A stretch of 64,000 nt of DNA from Clostridium sp. Cult1 (GCF_021655095.1 NZ_PPXW01000001.1:453372-517371); one strand, 5' to 3'; positions 1-10,376 are shown, counted from the first letter of the stretch. Notes: generated from the letters alone by a model not told the origin. Program-made: numbers and translations.

Positions 1-2240
1 TATTCCCCATCTTCGTTATACTCATCAGCTTTTTGATTTAACAACTTCCAATCCGAACTTGTAGATTGACTTGTATCTGTAATATTCTCATTGTCCAACT
101 CATTATCAAACCAATTAGAATGATCTGTTACTGCAAAAAAATCGGCCTTACCCTTATCCCTTGCCCAAGAATATGCATCATCTGGCGTGCCTGTACCATC
201 GGAAACATTGGTATGGGAATGTAGTTGTCCAAAACGGAATCCATATTCTAATTCACCAATAGTGAAGGTCCAAGTTTTAGATACTTCGTTGCCCTTATTG
301 TCCTTTACTCTAACCATAACTGTATGATTCCCTAACTTCAAATCTTCTTCTGGTGTATAGGTAATATTTTCTTCTGTTATGGTTGTATTTTCTGTTACGT
401 CTATTCCATCAATAAACATTTGTATAGAATTAGTGTCTATTCCAGATGGATCTTCATATTCTGCTCTTATTGTTGGTTTCGTGACGGTTTCATCTAATAT
501 AGCGTCTTCTTTTGGTTCTATATTGAAAATCCTTGGCGGAGTTATATCTTCATCCACTATTTCTACGAAATATGGATTATTTTCATCTTCTGGTAACCTA
601 GTTTCATTGGTCCCATCAGTTGCCCATATATAGTATTCTAATCCTGCCATATCTAATTCTGATTTTAATATGACAGTAGCATATTCTTCATCAATTAGGA
701 ACATTTCTTTTTCTTTATATTCTATTTCTTCTTTAGTTTTATAGAATAATATAACTTCCTCTATTGTCCTATCATCTGTAACCTTAGCTTTTATTTCCAA
801 ATCTAAATTGATATTTGCTTCAGTTATCGGTTCATGCTCTATAACGGGAGCCTTAGTATCTGGACCTAGTTCAGTTTTAGTTATGTCATCAGCGCTATAT
901 ACCCGTAATTGGTAAGTTCCCTTATGTATTGAACCAAATCCTACAATATCAACTAAATCCCCTTCTTCTATATCTTCTAATTCTGGCATTTTGAATATTA
1001 TTAAAGTATCTCCCGATAAGTCTTCTATTGTAGTATTAAAATCATAATTTATTTCCCTTATATAAACCTGTTCCACCTTAACCCTTTCACATTCATAGTT
1101 TCCAGTTTTTATATCGCCAAAAGTAACTAGTTCAGGCTCTGGTAATTCATTATTTTTACTTACAACGGATATATCGCCTTCACCTTGTGGAATTATTTCT
1201 AATAAACCACCATATTCATCTATTTTACCTGTTACAACTACCTCATCTCCTATTTCTAACCCTAAATCTTCACCATATTTATATATATCTATAGCAGCAG
1301 TTTCATCTTGGATGAAATAGTTATCGTTTGAATCTATGAAGGTTACTATACCTTGTACTGTGGCAGAATCCCCAATATTAAGTTCCCTTGCTTCTGCAAT
1401 AGTTTGTATAACTAATGGTTTCACCGTCATTTCATGAATTGCATTTATAGACTCATCATAAACTGAGTTAGCTTCAATTGTAATTACTCCCTCAGCTATC
1501 CCTGTTACAACTCCATTTTCATCCACTATAGCTATAGTTTCATCAGAACTTGACCAAGTAACACCTTTTTGTGTGGTATTTGCTGGAGTATAAATCACAT
1601 CTAATCTAGTAATGCTACCTACAGATATTTCATTTTCACCTTCTATTTCTATACTCTCCAATGGAATTGGTTCAACAGTTCCACCGCTATAAGATGTCCA
1701 TGTAATATTGTCTACTGTTATTTGAGCATTGGTACTTCCACCAGAAACATGTCTAATTTCAAGAGTAAATTCTCCTTCTAAATTTATATTGTCTACTTGG
1801 AATCTTTGAACACCATCATTAGAAAGATCTAATTCAAATCTTCCTCTTGACTCCCCATTTATTAATAATTCAACTTCTCTTTTTGTATTTGTGGTAAATG
1901 CCTTCCTAAGGTCTACAGAAAAGTCTCCTATTCCCCTCTCAATAGTTGCATACACCTTAGAATTTGCACCAGAGCGTCTGAACATCATACCTTTCCCATC
2001 TATCTCATATTCATCCAAATCCCCTCTTGCCCCTTCATAATTCCATTCAATCCCATATTCACCTATAAAACTACCTGATATATAGGAACTTCCGGAATAT
2101 TCTAAACCATCAAAAGTCTCTACAAAGGTTTCTTCCTCTGCCACTACCATCATAGGCATTCCTATAGTAAAAACACTGCTTAGAATCATAATCAATGCTA
2201 AAAACCCACTCAATCTTTTAATAACTCTATTCTTCAACAT
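1..2240 (-). CDS. Exported multidomain PHP-fold metallohydrolase, CehA/McbA-like (C-terminus outside window)
   Basis: The reading frame runs from an ATG at 2238-2240, behind a GGGGG-rich ribosome binding site, to the left edge: 746 codons without a stop, so the C-terminus is missing. An N-terminal signal peptide (basic MLKNRVIKRL start, then a hydrophobic stretch, then MMVVAEE) indicates export. A carbohydrate-binding-like beta region follows, then a Big_2-type Ig domain near residues 190-270 (bacterial Ig motif VTWSSSDETIAIVDENGVV), then an OB-fold-like stretch at about 280-430. After two more Ig-like modules comes a PHP start at residues 672-700 (GQLHSHTNVSDG, later FFAVTDHS). In PHP enzymes the HxH and VTDH residues bind catalytic metals and cleave phosphoesters. 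Eleven bases separate it from the upstream SLH gene, so the two are probably co-transcribed. The substrate is unknown; surface nucleic acid or phosphoester scavenging is inference. Confidence 0.8.
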   Translation of the reverse strand, partial: MLKNRVIKRLSGFLALIMILSSVFTIGMPMMVVAEEETFVETFDGLEYSGSSYISGSFIGEYGIEWNYEGARGDLDEYEIDGKGMMFRRSGANSKVYATIERGIGDFSVDLRKAFTTNTKREVELLINGESRGRFELDLSNDGVQRFQVDNINLEGEFTLEIRHVSGGSTNAQITVDNITWTSYSGGTVEPIPLESIEIEGENEISVGSITRLDVIYTPANTTQKGVTWSSSDETIAIVDENGVVTGIAEGVITIEANSVYDESINAIHEMTVKPLVIQTIAEARELNIGDSATVQGIVTFIDSNDNYFIQDETAAIDIYKYGEDLGLEIGDEVVVTGKIDEYGGLLEIIPQGEGDISVVSKNNELPEPELVTFGDIKTGNYECERVKVEQVYIREINYDFNTTIEDLSGDTLIIFKMPELEDIEEGDLVDIVGFGSIHKGTYQLRVYSADDITKTELGPDTKAPVIEHEPITEANINLDLEIKAKVTDDRTIEEVILFYKTKEEIEYKEKEMFLIDEEYATVILKSELDMAGLEYYIWATDGTNETRLPEDENNPYFVEIVDEDITPPRIFNIEPKEDAILDETVTKPTIRAEYEDPSGIDTNSIQMFIDGIDVTENTTITEENITYTPEEDLKLGNHTVMVRVKDNKGNEVSKTWTFTIGELEYGFRFGQLHSHTNVSDGTGTPDDAYSWARDKGKADFFAVTDHSNWFDNELDNENITDTSQSTSSDWKLLNQKADEYNEDGE

Positions 2241-2251
2241 GGTTACCCCCT

Positions 2252-4102
2252 TTATCCATCGATTATCTCAACATCAAATTCTAAGAACCTATTTAATGGT
2301 TCATTTATCTTAAATATCAATTTATAATCCCCCAATATGGTATCTTTAGGTACCATAAAAGTATGGCTAAAACCTCCCACTTCATTGGTTTTCAATTGAT
2401 CTACAGTTATCATTTCATTTCCGTCTTTATTCTGTAATTTTAATGTTATATCGATATCAGATAACCCTACATTATTTCTTAGCACTTCACCTCTAATAGC
2501 TATTGTTTCATTTAACATATATTTTTCTTTATCTAATTCTATATTTACTTTATATCCTTCATTTATTTCCAATAATTTTATATCCAGTTCTTTAGCTATA
2601 TTTACCGGATCGTTAGCTTTAATGATCAACTTATACTCACCTAGGATAGTATCTTTCGGTACCATAAATGTATAGTTAAATTCTCCATTTTCAACTGTTT
2701 TAAATTGATCTACACTAATAGGTTCAGCCCCCAATTTTAATGTTATATCAATATTTGATAGTCCAATATTATTTTTAGAAACTTTGCCGGATAATGTTAT
2801 TGCTTCGTCTATGGTAAATTCATTTTTATCCAGTTTAACAACAAATTGATAGTCTATAGGTATAGGTTTATTGTCATCTTCATCATCATCCTTTTCATCA
2901 TCTTTGTAATCATCCTTTGGTTTGGCTTTCGTGTCAGTAATAGTTCTTTTTGCTCCATTTTTCTCAATGATTCTTCCATCTTTTATACTTAATTTTGCTC
3001 CCTTTTTAATCCTATTACCATTTAATTCAAAATCCTGATTAGCAATAACTGACTCAATATCACCCTGTACTTCTATTTCTACATCAATAGATTTTATTAT
3101 TAGTTTAACTACTTTAGATTTCCGTTCAATTTTAATATTTGATTTTCCTTTGACTTCCATATCTTCAATTAAAGTTTTATTTCTAATAGTGAAATTAGTA
3201 TTTTCATTTATAGTAACTGAAGATACTTTTGAATTATCTAATACAACGTGAATTACTCCATTCACCTTATTAGTTACTATCTTTTTTATAGTTGAATTTC
3301 TTATTAATACACTGCCTAGTCCTCCACCTGTAATATAGATTGTCCCATCAACGGTTATATTATCTAAAATAACATCTCCATTCCCAATACCTTCTAGTAA
3401 AAACAAATCCCCTTTTATATGCATATCTTTTAATTCTACATCTGAAACATTTACTAATAAATTGTTAGCTACAATCCCTGAATATTCTCCCTCAAGATTA
3501 ATTATCTCTCCGCTTACATTAGTAATTATCTTCATAGATTCAGCTCTAGTAATTGGTGCAGTAGGTCGAAAAGTTCCGTCTGCATATCCCGATATATATC
3601 CCTTTCCCTTAAGAATGGAAACGTATTCCCGAGCCCAACTACTTATTTTACTTTGGTCAACAAATCTATTATTATTACTTAAGACGTCACCTTCTAGCCC
3701 AAAAATAGTAACTATAATTTTTGCTACTTCCTGCCTTGTAATCGGGCTATTTGGTCTGAAAATATTATTGCCATACCCTTCAACATATCCTGATTTTACA
3801 GCTTTAGCTACTTCATCATAAAACCAATCTTTTTTATCCACATCTTTAAAAGATATTTCAGCTTCTCCATAGCTACCAATTACATTATTAATAATTCTTA
3901 CGAATTCTGCCCTAGTAATATAATCATCTGGTTTTAATCTTCCATCTGGATAACCTGAAATAATCCCTTTTGATAATAGATAGTCCATTTCAGCTTGTGC
4001 CCAATGTCCTTCACCGTAGGATGAAGTGTTTACGGTAAAGAATAGAAAACAGATAATTATAAAACTAATTGTTATGCCTTTACTAATTTTACGTATTTTC
4101 AA
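2252..4102 (-). CDS. S-layer homology (SLH) domain surface protein
   Basis: A protein of 616 residues with a TTG start behind a run of seven G (ribosome binding site) and an N-terminal signal peptide. Three SLH repeats cover about residues 30-200 (for example GHWAQAEMDYLLSKGIISGY and ITRAEFVRIINNVIG). SLH repeats anchor proteins to pyruvylated secondary cell-wall polymer. The middle (about 200-385) is rich in short hydrophobic-polar repeats of the type seen in right-handed beta-helices. A Lys/Asp-rich linker (about 390-415) leads to two tandem Ig-like repeats of about 100 residues that share a PKDTILG(E/D)YKLI motif. It is a wall-attached structural or adhesive protein; no enzyme motif is visible. 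It is the first gene of the operon with the PHP protein, which may act next to it on the surface. Confidence 0.9.
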   Translation of the reverse strand: MKIRKISKGITISFIIICFLFFTVNTSSYGEGHWAQAEMDYLLSKGIISGYPDGRLKPDDYITRAEFVRIINNVIGSYGEAEISFKDVDKKDWFYDEVAKAVKSGYVEGYGNNIFRPNSPITRQEVAKIIVTIFGLEGDVLSNNNRFVDQSKISSWAREYVSILKGKGYISGYADGTFRPTAPITRAESMKIITNVSGEIINLEGEYSGIVANNLLVNVSDVELKDMHIKGDLFLLEGIGNGDVILDNITVDGTIYITGGGLGSVLIRNSTIKKIVTNKVNGVIHVVLDNSKVSSVTINENTNFTIRNKTLIEDMEVKGKSNIKIERKSKVVKLIIKSIDVEIEVQGDIESVIANQDFELNGNRIKKGAKLSIKDGRIIEKNGAKRTITDTKAKPKDDYKDDEKDDDEDDNKPIPIDYQFVVKLDKNEFTIDEAITLSGKVSKNNIGLSNIDITLKLGAEPISVDQFKTVENGEFNYTFMVPKDTILGEYKLIIKANDPVNIAKELDIKLLEINEGYKVNIELDKEKYMLNETIAIRGEVLRNNVGLSDIDITLKLQNKDGNEMITVDQLKTNEVGGFSHTFMVPKDTILGDYKLIFKINEPLNRFLEFDVEIIDG

Positions 4103-4396
4103 CTTCTTACCCCCCCTTTTGAATATTTTATGAATTACTTATTTGAACAATTATTATAGCATATTTAAATATCTAATAAATTGTGTGATTTCAACAAACA
4201 ATTATTTGACAAAATACGCATTATCTAACAAAATTAGAGTCGACTTTCCCATATAATAGACTATATAATAAAACAAAGGGATGACTATATCTAAATGTTA
4301 ATCTATAATTTATCAGGGTATTAAATATAAGAAGTTAGAATTTTCTAAATAAGGCATTAAACTTAATGATAATCATCTAATGAAATGGGGGATATA
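4103..4396. other. Divergent intergenic region between the surface-protein and moxR operons
   Basis: About 290 bases of AT-rich DNA between two divergent operons. It must carry both promoters. TATAAT-like boxes are present on the minus strand near 4150-4160 and on the plus strand near 4254 and 4263, but none has a convincing -35 box at 16-18 bases, so no promoter is called. No ORF or RNA structure is recognised. Confidence 0.4.
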
Positions 4397-5338
4397 ATGG
4401 ATAATAGTAAAGCCTTAAGGATATTAGAGAATATAAAAAAGGTAATTATAGGTAAAGATGATGTTATTGAAAAGGTTTTAATCGCCATCCTCGCCAGAGG
4501 CCATCTTTTGGTAGAAGATATTCCAGGTGTAGGAAAGACTACTTTAGCAAAAGCCTTGGCTAAAAGTATGGAACTATCCTATAAAAGAGTTCAATTTACA
4601 CCAGATTTAATGCCTTCAGATATTATTGGTATAAATATTTATAATAAAGATACAGGAACTTTCACCTTTAAAAAAGGACCTATATTTAATCAAATATTTC
4701 TAGCTGACGAGATAAACCGCACATCTCCTAAAACTCAATCTAGCCTATTACAAGCTATGGAAGAAGGAGAAATATCCACAGAAGAAAAAGATTATGTTCT
4801 AGAAAAACCTTTTATAGTATTAGCCACTCAAAACCCCCTAGAATATCAAGGTACATTCCCATTACCCGAAGCCCAGTTAGACCGATTTTTAATGCGTTTA
4901 TCCCTTGGATATCCAGAAAAAGAATATGAAATAGAAATACTAAAAAAGTATGGCTCAATTAAAAAACTTAATCTTATAGAACCTGTAGTCTCTAGAGAAG
5001 ATATACTAAATATGCAATCTATAGTTGATAATCTTACAGTCCATAATGATATTTTGGAATACATAGTAAATATCGTTAATGCTACTAGGAGCTGTGAAGA
5101 TTTACGATTAGGAGCAAGCCCTAGGGCCTCCATTGATTTGTTAAAAGTGTCTAAAGCCAAAGCATTTCTAGATGGTCGAGACTATGTTATACCAGATGAT
5201 GTCAAGAAAATGGCCCTACCTGTACTAAGCCATAGACTAATCCTTTCACCAGAAGCTAGAATTGAAAGAAAGACTATAGAAGAAATTCTAAAGGAAGTAC
5301 TTAAAAAAGTATTTATACCGGTGATACCAAATGACTAA
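4397..5338 (+). CDS. MoxR-family AAA+ ATPase
   Basis: The start chosen is the ATG at 4397 because GGGGGAT lies five bases before it; an in-frame ATG at 4385 would place that sequence inside the gene. The 313-residue product has a Walker A motif PGVGKTT at about 43-49, a Walker B LADEINR at about 102-108 and the sensor region LATQNPLEYQGTFPLPEAQLDRF, all typical of MoxR ATPases. MoxR proteins act as chaperone-like ATPases that mature or assemble partner complexes. The next genes encode a DUF58 protein (overlap of eight bases) and a membrane transglutaminase, the standard MoxR-DUF58-TgpA arrangement. The client is not known. Confidence 0.93.
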   Translation: MDNSKALRILENIKKVIIGKDDVIEKVLIAILARGHLLVEDIPGVGKTTLAKALAKSMELSYKRVQFTPDLMPSDIIGINIYNKDTGTFTFKKGPIFNQIFLADEINRTSPKTQSSLLQAMEEGEISTEEKDYVLEKPFIVLATQNPLEYQGTFPLPEAQLDRFLMRLSLGYPEKEYEIEILKKYGSIKKLNLIEPVVSREDILNMQSIVDNLTVHNDILEYIVNIVNATRSCEDLRLGASPRASIDLLKVSKAKAFLDGRDYVIPDDVKKMALPVLSHRLILSPEARIERKTIEEILKEVLKKVFIPVIPND

Positions 5339-6530
5339 TATGAAGATTATCTTTACATCCATTATATTAATTGTCTTCCTTCTATTTGTTGGTGGAACTA
5401 TGCCCTATTTTTTGTTCTACATATTTTTACTCATATTTTTAATTCCCCTGTTTCACAGTCTAATTATTCGTCATAAGCTTAAAGGCTATGTCCAAATTCC
5501 AGAAGACTCCTTATACGCAGGAGAAGAGATTTCAATTAATTATGAGATAAACAATGGAAGCAATTTTAATATTCCTTATTTAGAAATCCAAAACCATATA
5601 TCAAAACAGTTAACGGGTATAGCACCACCTGAAATTATAACTAATTTAAAACCAAAGGAATCTTTCCGCCATAAGGAAACCATAGTATTAAAAAGACGAG
5701 GTTATTATCAGCTAGGGGAAATAGAAGTTAATATCCGGGATGTTTTTGGACTTTATTCTTTGAGAAAGAAGGTTGCCTCAGAAGCATCTCTTTTAGTCTA
5801 TCCAAAACCAATTGATCTTAATTCCTTTAAAATAACCGCCGTAGAACAATTAGGTGAATTACTAATTGAAAACTTTGCTTTTCAAGACAGAAGTAGAATA
5901 TCCACTATAAGAGAATTTAGGGAAGGAGATTCAGTAAAATCTATCCATTGGAAACTATCAGCTAAGGTTGATAATCTAATAATTAAGGACTATGAAAACC
6001 GTGGAGATACTTATGTAGTAATATTTATAGATAATTACAAGAAATACTTTCAGAAGGATGTAGACAGGCGTCTAGAAGACAAAGCTGTAGATATTGCCCT
6101 TAGTATAGTTAACTACTATCTAAATAAAAATATACCTGTCCATTTATATACTCAGGATGGAGAAAAAATAGTTGAAATATACGGAGAACAAAACTCTGAT
6201 ATAAAGCCTTTTCTAATAGGGTTTGCCAAATTTAAAGGTAATGGCACTAGGAACTTTAATCCTTCTATCCAAAATAAAGCAAATACCCTTAGAAAAGGTG
6301 CTACCGTCATAATCATTACCCCTAACTTAGATAAACCTAAAGGTACCCTTGGTATATTATTAAAAACCAAGTATCTAAAACCTTTAATCATAGTTACTAC
6401 AGATAAAGAAAATAACTCAGGCATCCTAGACCCTATAGTGGAAAAAGGGCTTAGACAGGAAGCCATTCCTCTATATATATTAGACTATAAGGCCAATATA
6501 AAAGAAGCTCTGGAGGGTAAAAATGGATAA
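5331..6530 (+). CDS. DUF58 domain membrane protein
   Basis: A 399-residue protein with two N-terminal membrane helices (about residues 5-45), then a beta-rich region and the DUF58 signature around residues 195-215 (REFREGDSVKSIHWKLSAK). The C-terminal part resembles a von Willebrand A-like fold (VVIFIDNYKK, a DxxxK variant). The gene overlaps moxR by eight bases and the downstream transglutaminase gene by eight bases, so translation is probably coupled. Members of this family are partners of MoxR ATPases; the biochemical role is not established. It is complete, with no visible damage. Confidence 0.9.
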   Translation: MTNMKIIFTSIILIVFLLFVGGTMPYFLFYIFLLIFLIPLFHSLIIRHKLKGYVQIPEDSLYAGEEISINYEINNGSNFNIPYLEIQNHISKQLTGIAPPEIITNLKPKESFRHKETIVLKRRGYYQLGEIEVNIRDVFGLYSLRKKVASEASLLVYPKPIDLNSFKITAVEQLGELLIENFAFQDRSRISTIREFREGDSVKSIHWKLSAKVDNLIIKDYENRGDTYVVIFIDNYKKYFQKDVDRRLEDKAVDIALSIVNYYLNKNIPVHLYTQDGEKIVEIYGEQNSDIKPFLIGFAKFKGNGTRNFNPSIQNKANTLRKGATVIIITPNLDKPKGTLGILLKTKYLKPLIIVTTDKENNSGILDPIVEKGLRQEAIPLYILDYKANIKEALEGKNG

Positions 6531-8820
6531 AGTCTTTAATAAAAATGTAAAAATTATAAAAAATATTATCTATTCCTCTATGGTATTTACCCTTGCCTAT
6601 ATGCTAGGACTGGCCATCAGAATAGAGCTTAATATTCCACTGCAAATTTTAATGGTTTTATGGATTAGTATAATAGTAAATTTTTTCCTACTAAATCCTA
6701 TATCCCTCTATATTCTTATTGCCATAATTTTTATAGCAGTTATATTTATAACTCGTTTTTTCACCCCTTATATGATTATATTTTTACAGAGAACTTACCT
6801 TTTATTTGAAAATATACTTGACCATATAAAATATGTAGAAAATATATATCCTGAAAACCAAGTATTGTTTTGGGGAATCCTTGTGGTTTTATTATCTATT
6901 TTTACAGGATATATTATATTTAAAAATAATAAAATATATATTTTATTACCTATTTATATAGGTAGTTTCCTATACTACTGGTATATACATTATGATGAAG
7001 CCTATTGGATGATAGCCTTGTTTCTCCTACTCTTTATAATTTTAGCAGGCTTAGATAAGTACTCTAAAGAAAAAGAAAATATAAAAAATCATACTAATGT
7101 TAACTTTGAAAAGCTATATAAGCCTTGGCTAAGAACTATAATTAGATATAGTTTCATGATAATAATCTTAGCCCTACTACTGCCTAAAAGTTCTAAAACC
7201 ATTCAATGGACTTGGCTTGAAGATAAAATTCAAAATACCTTCCCTAGTATTAAGAATTTACGTTCAACTAACACCTTCAGCAAAAAATATGGTAAGGCTG
7301 GTTTATTCGACTTTTCAATAACAGGCTATCAAAAAGAAAGTTCAAGACTTGGAGGTCCAGTTAGTCTAAATGAGGATTTGATTATGACAATCTATGGAGA
7401 AGGACCTATTTATCTTCGTGGGAATGTAAAACTCATATATACAGGAGATACATGGGAAGCTATGCCTCAGGTCTGGAAAAGCTATAAATTAGGAGAAGAT
7501 TTTAGCAATACCTCAAAGTATTTACAAGAGAACTACTATAATAAAACCTCCGTTGAAATACTTTATAATTCCTTTGCCTCAACCACCCTATTTAGCCCTT
7601 ATAAAGGTTCTATTGTAAACTTTAAAGATAATGGGGATCACCTAAAGGTAGGAGCCGATGGTGAATTGATCTTCCCACAGGGAATATACTCTAATGAAAA
7701 CTATATAGTAGAAGTATTAAGCCCCCTTCCCTATAACCAATTATTAGGCCTTGGAATAAACCGAAAAAAAGAAAATTTATACCAACTACCTAGCTATTTG
7801 CAAATACCTAAAGATAGAATAACGGATTCTACAAGGGAGCTGGTAAAAGAGATTGTAAAAGATGCAGAAACGGATTTTGAAAAAGCCTTAGCCATAGAAA
7901 ATCATCTACGCAATAACTATAGATATACTTTAGATGTAGAAATAGTCCCTGAAAATAGAGAGTTTATTGATTATTTTCTATTTGAAGGTAAAGAGGGTTA
8001 CTGCACCTACTATGCAACGGCTATGGCCATAATGCTCCGTTTAGAAGGTATACCAACTAGATATATAGAAGGGTATTTAGCCGATGATTCAATAGAAAAA
8101 GGCGTCTATGAAGTCAGACATAAAAATGCCCACACTTGGGTAGAAGCCTTTATAGAACCAGTAGGTTGGATGATCTTCGAGCCAACACCAGCCTATCCAA
8201 TATTGGATAGAATAGATGAAAGCCTTTTAGATGAATCTAAAGAAAAGATAGGAGCTGAAGAAGGAGAAGAACTCAATACAAAAGATAGAAGTTTCTGGAC
8301 AGATATAGAAATGCCTAGAATGGAAATAGATGAAAACCTTGAGAATGGCAATATAAATATAGATAATGAAAAAAATTCTCGTAATATAATGGTCTACCTA
8401 CCCAAAAATACACCAGTAATTATTGTAGGCTTACTTCTATTAATTTTGTCAATAAAATTTATAGAAAGATTTATCAAAATTCAATACCAAAATTATAAAA
8501 TAACAAAATTGCCAAATAAAGAAAGAATCATTTACCTCTATAATGAAATTATCAAACTAACAAATCTATTAGGATATAATCAAAAACATGGAGAAACCCA
8601 TTATGAATATGCTAATAGAATTGCTCATAGTTTCTTCTTATTTGCTACAGATAAAGATTTAAAAGAAATTACAGAAATCTTTGTAAAAAATAAATATAGT
8701 GCATCGCCTACTCCAGATGAAGACATACTTGAATTAGAAAGTTATAGAAAGACTATGGAAAGACGGCTTAAAAACTATTTAGGATTTAAGACTTATTATT
8801 ATGGCAAATATTTTAAATAA
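6523..8820 (+). CDS. TgpA-like membrane transglutaminase with DUF4129 tail
   Basis: A 765-residue protein. The first 230 residues hold about seven membrane helices, matching the TgpA N-terminal domain. An extracytoplasmic transglutaminase-like domain follows, with Cys494 in EGYCTYYATAMA, His537 in NAHTWVEAF and an acidic residue, Glu553, in the FEPTPAY motif. A further helix at about 625-645 is followed by a cytoplasmic DUF4129-type tail. Such proteins are thought to be transpeptidases or peptidases acting on the outer membrane face. It ends the moxR operon. A Glu at the third catalytic position, where papain-fold enzymes usually have Asp, occurs in this FEPTP subgroup and is not read as inactivation. 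Confidence 0.9.
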   Translation: MDKVFNKNVKIIKNIIYSSMVFTLAYMLGLAIRIELNIPLQILMVLWISIIVNFFLLNPISLYILIAIIFIAVIFITRFFTPYMIIFLQRTYLLFENILDHIKYVENIYPENQVLFWGILVVLLSIFTGYIIFKNNKIYILLPIYIGSFLYYWYIHYDEAYWMIALFLLLFIILAGLDKYSKEKENIKNHTNVNFEKLYKPWLRTIIRYSFMIIILALLLPKSSKTIQWTWLEDKIQNTFPSIKNLRSTNTFSKKYGKAGLFDFSITGYQKESSRLGGPVSLNEDLIMTIYGEGPIYLRGNVKLIYTGDTWEAMPQVWKSYKLGEDFSNTSKYLQENYYNKTSVEILYNSFASTTLFSPYKGSIVNFKDNGDHLKVGADGELIFPQGIYSNENYIVEVLSPLPYNQLLGLGINRKKENLYQLPSYLQIPKDRITDSTRELVKEIVKDAETDFEKALAIENHLRNNYRYTLDVEIVPENREFIDYFLFEGKEGYCTYYATAMAIMLRLEGIPTRYIEGYLADDSIEKGVYEVRHKNAHTWVEAFIEPVGWMIFEPTPAYPILDRIDESLLDESKEKIGAEEGEELNTKDRSFWTDIEMPRMEIDENLENGNINIDNEKNSRNIMVYLPKNTPVIIVGLLLLILSIKFIERFIKIQYQNYKITKLPNKERIIYLYNEIIKLTNLLGYNQKHGETHYEYANRIAHSFFLFATDKDLKEITEIFVKNKYSASPTPDEDILELESYRKTMERRLKNYLGFKTYYYGKYFK

Positions 8821-8947
8821 AGTATAAATATTTTTTTAGCAAACCCTTTTTATTATAGATATTTTTTATTGGATTTGTTCTAGGTTCTATGTTAATCTAT
8901 CTTGGGATGTTAGCAATCATCAGAAATTGATAAAGGGAGAGATGTAA

Positions 8948-9877
8948 ATGAAGGGAATTATAAAAGTATTGCCAATTCCAGCTGTAGCATTATTCCTAGC
9001 TTTAGCCGCTACAGGCAATCTAGTATTATCCTACGGTAATATCTATAGAAATATATTTGGCATCTTTGCAGGAATTACTTTTATTTTAATATTGGCTAAA
9101 ATTATAAAATATCCTAAAAATGTAGCTGAAGATCTAAAAAACCCAGTAATAGCTAGTGTTTTTCCTGCTCTTTCCATGGGAATCATGCTTATAGCTACCT
9201 ATATTAAGCCCTTTAAACCATCCTTAGCTTTTGGCATATGGGTTATTGGATTGGCCTTACACATTATTTTAATTCTATATTTTACAATAAAATATGTTTT
9301 TAATTTTAATATTAAAAAAGTATTTCCTAGTTGGTATATAGTCTATGTTGGAATCGTGGTAGGATCTGTAACTGCCCCAGCTTTTGACATGGCAAATATT
9401 GGGCAAGTACTATTTTGGTTCGGTTTTATATCCTATTTAATATTATTACCAATTATCCTATATAGGATTTTAAAAATTAAAGAAATTCCTGAACCAGCTA
9501 TGCCCACCTTAGTAATTTTAGCTGCACCTGCCAGCCTTTGTTTAGCTGGATATATGAATTCTTTTCAAAATAAAAACATGTTTATAGTTTGGCTATTATT
9601 AACTTTATCTCAGCTTACATTGCTCTATGTATTGTTACAGCTTCCTAAACTATTAAAACTGCCATTTTATCCTAGTTATTCAGCCTTCACCTTTCCATTG
9701 GTCATAAGTGGAATATCCTTAAAATTAACCAATGGTTTCTTGATTAATGCTGGAAAGGAAATATCCTTTTTAAAATACTTAGTAAAATTTGAGGAATTAT
9801 TGGCGGTAATAATTGTTCTCTATGTATTGATAAGATATATTGGATTCCTATTTTCAAAAACTGCAACTGCTAAATAA
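8948..9877 (+). CDS. TDT (TehA/SLAC1-like) family transporter
   Basis: A 309-residue, very hydrophobic protein with about ten predicted membrane helices, start ATG behind GGGAGAG. The spacing and the conserved basic and aromatic residues between helices (TYIKPFKPSLAFGIWVIG) fit the tellurite-resistance/dicarboxylate transporter (TDT) family, which includes TehA, Mae1 and plant SLAC1 anion channels. A small anion or C4-dicarboxylate efflux role is likely, but the substrate cannot be read from sequence. It stands alone, 127 bases after the transglutaminase gene, and ends at a strong bidirectional terminator. Confidence 0.8.
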   Translation: MKGIIKVLPIPAVALFLALAATGNLVLSYGNIYRNIFGIFAGITFILILAKIIKYPKNVAEDLKNPVIASVFPALSMGIMLIATYIKPFKPSLAFGIWVIGLALHIILILYFTIKYVFNFNIKKVFPSWYIVYVGIVVGSVTAPAFDMANIGQVLFWFGFISYLILLPIILYRILKIKEIPEPAMPTLVILAAPASLCLAGYMNSFQNKNMFIVWLLLTLSQLTLLYVLLQLPKLLKLPFYPSYSAFTFPLVISGISLKLTNGFLINAGKEISFLKYLVKFEELLAVIIVLYVLIRYIGFLFSKTATAK

Positions 9878-9882
9878 ACCAT

Positions 9883-9916
9883 AAAAAACACCACTAATAC
9901 TTGAGTGGTGTTTTTT
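9883..9916. terminator. Bidirectional intrinsic terminator
   Basis: AAAAAACACCACT, a 7-base loop and the exact complement ending in TTTTTT. It lies between two convergent genes and overlaps the stop codon of the minus-strand gene, so it can serve both. Confidence 0.93.
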
Positions 9917-10376
9917 ATAATTCAACTTGTCCATCTTCAATTAATTTTTCTGCTATCCATTCAGCAACTTTTCCAGTTATCTCTATACAATGTTTCTTTC
10001 TCTCTGGACTTTGAAAATTATCTCCTGCCCATTGTCTTGTCATAACTCTACAACAAGTAGAACCATATTCATCTTTAATATAATCGTGCAATTCTGCAGC
10101 TAGTGGGAACATTTTTTCATTCATAGGCTCTCCATGAACTCTACCATAAACCATACCAAGTGCCATTTGTCCACCACTTACTGCCCCGCATAAACAACCG
10201 GATTTTCCCATGCCTATTGGGAATCCAGAAGCCATTTTTACAATCTTATCATCATAAGGTTTGCCAAGTAGATTATTTATAGTTTGAGCTACAGCTTCTG
10301 AACAGAAAAACTCACCTCGTTCAAAATATCCTTCGGCTTCTTTTTTAACTTCTTCCATTAATTGTTCTTTAGTCAT
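9915..10376 (-). CDS. C_GCAxxG_C_C family redox-type protein
   Basis: A 153-residue soluble protein with the pattern that defines the family: FFCSEAV near residue 25, then GCLCGAVSGG (GCAxxG-like) near 62-70, and a Cys pair in STCCRVMTRQW near 108. These conserved cysteines suggest metal or redox cofactor binding, but no function has been proven. The start ATG follows AGGAGGTG. Downstream it ends at the shared terminator with the TDT transporter. It is monocistronic. Confidence 0.9.
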   Translation of the reverse strand: MTKEQLMEEVKKEAEGYFERGEFFCSEAVAQTINNLLGKPYDDKIVKMASGFPIGMGKSGCLCGAVSGGQMALGMVYGRVHGEPMNEKMFPLAAELHDYIKDEYGSTCCRVMTRQWAGDNFQSPERKKHCIEITGKVAEWIAEKLIEDGQVEL

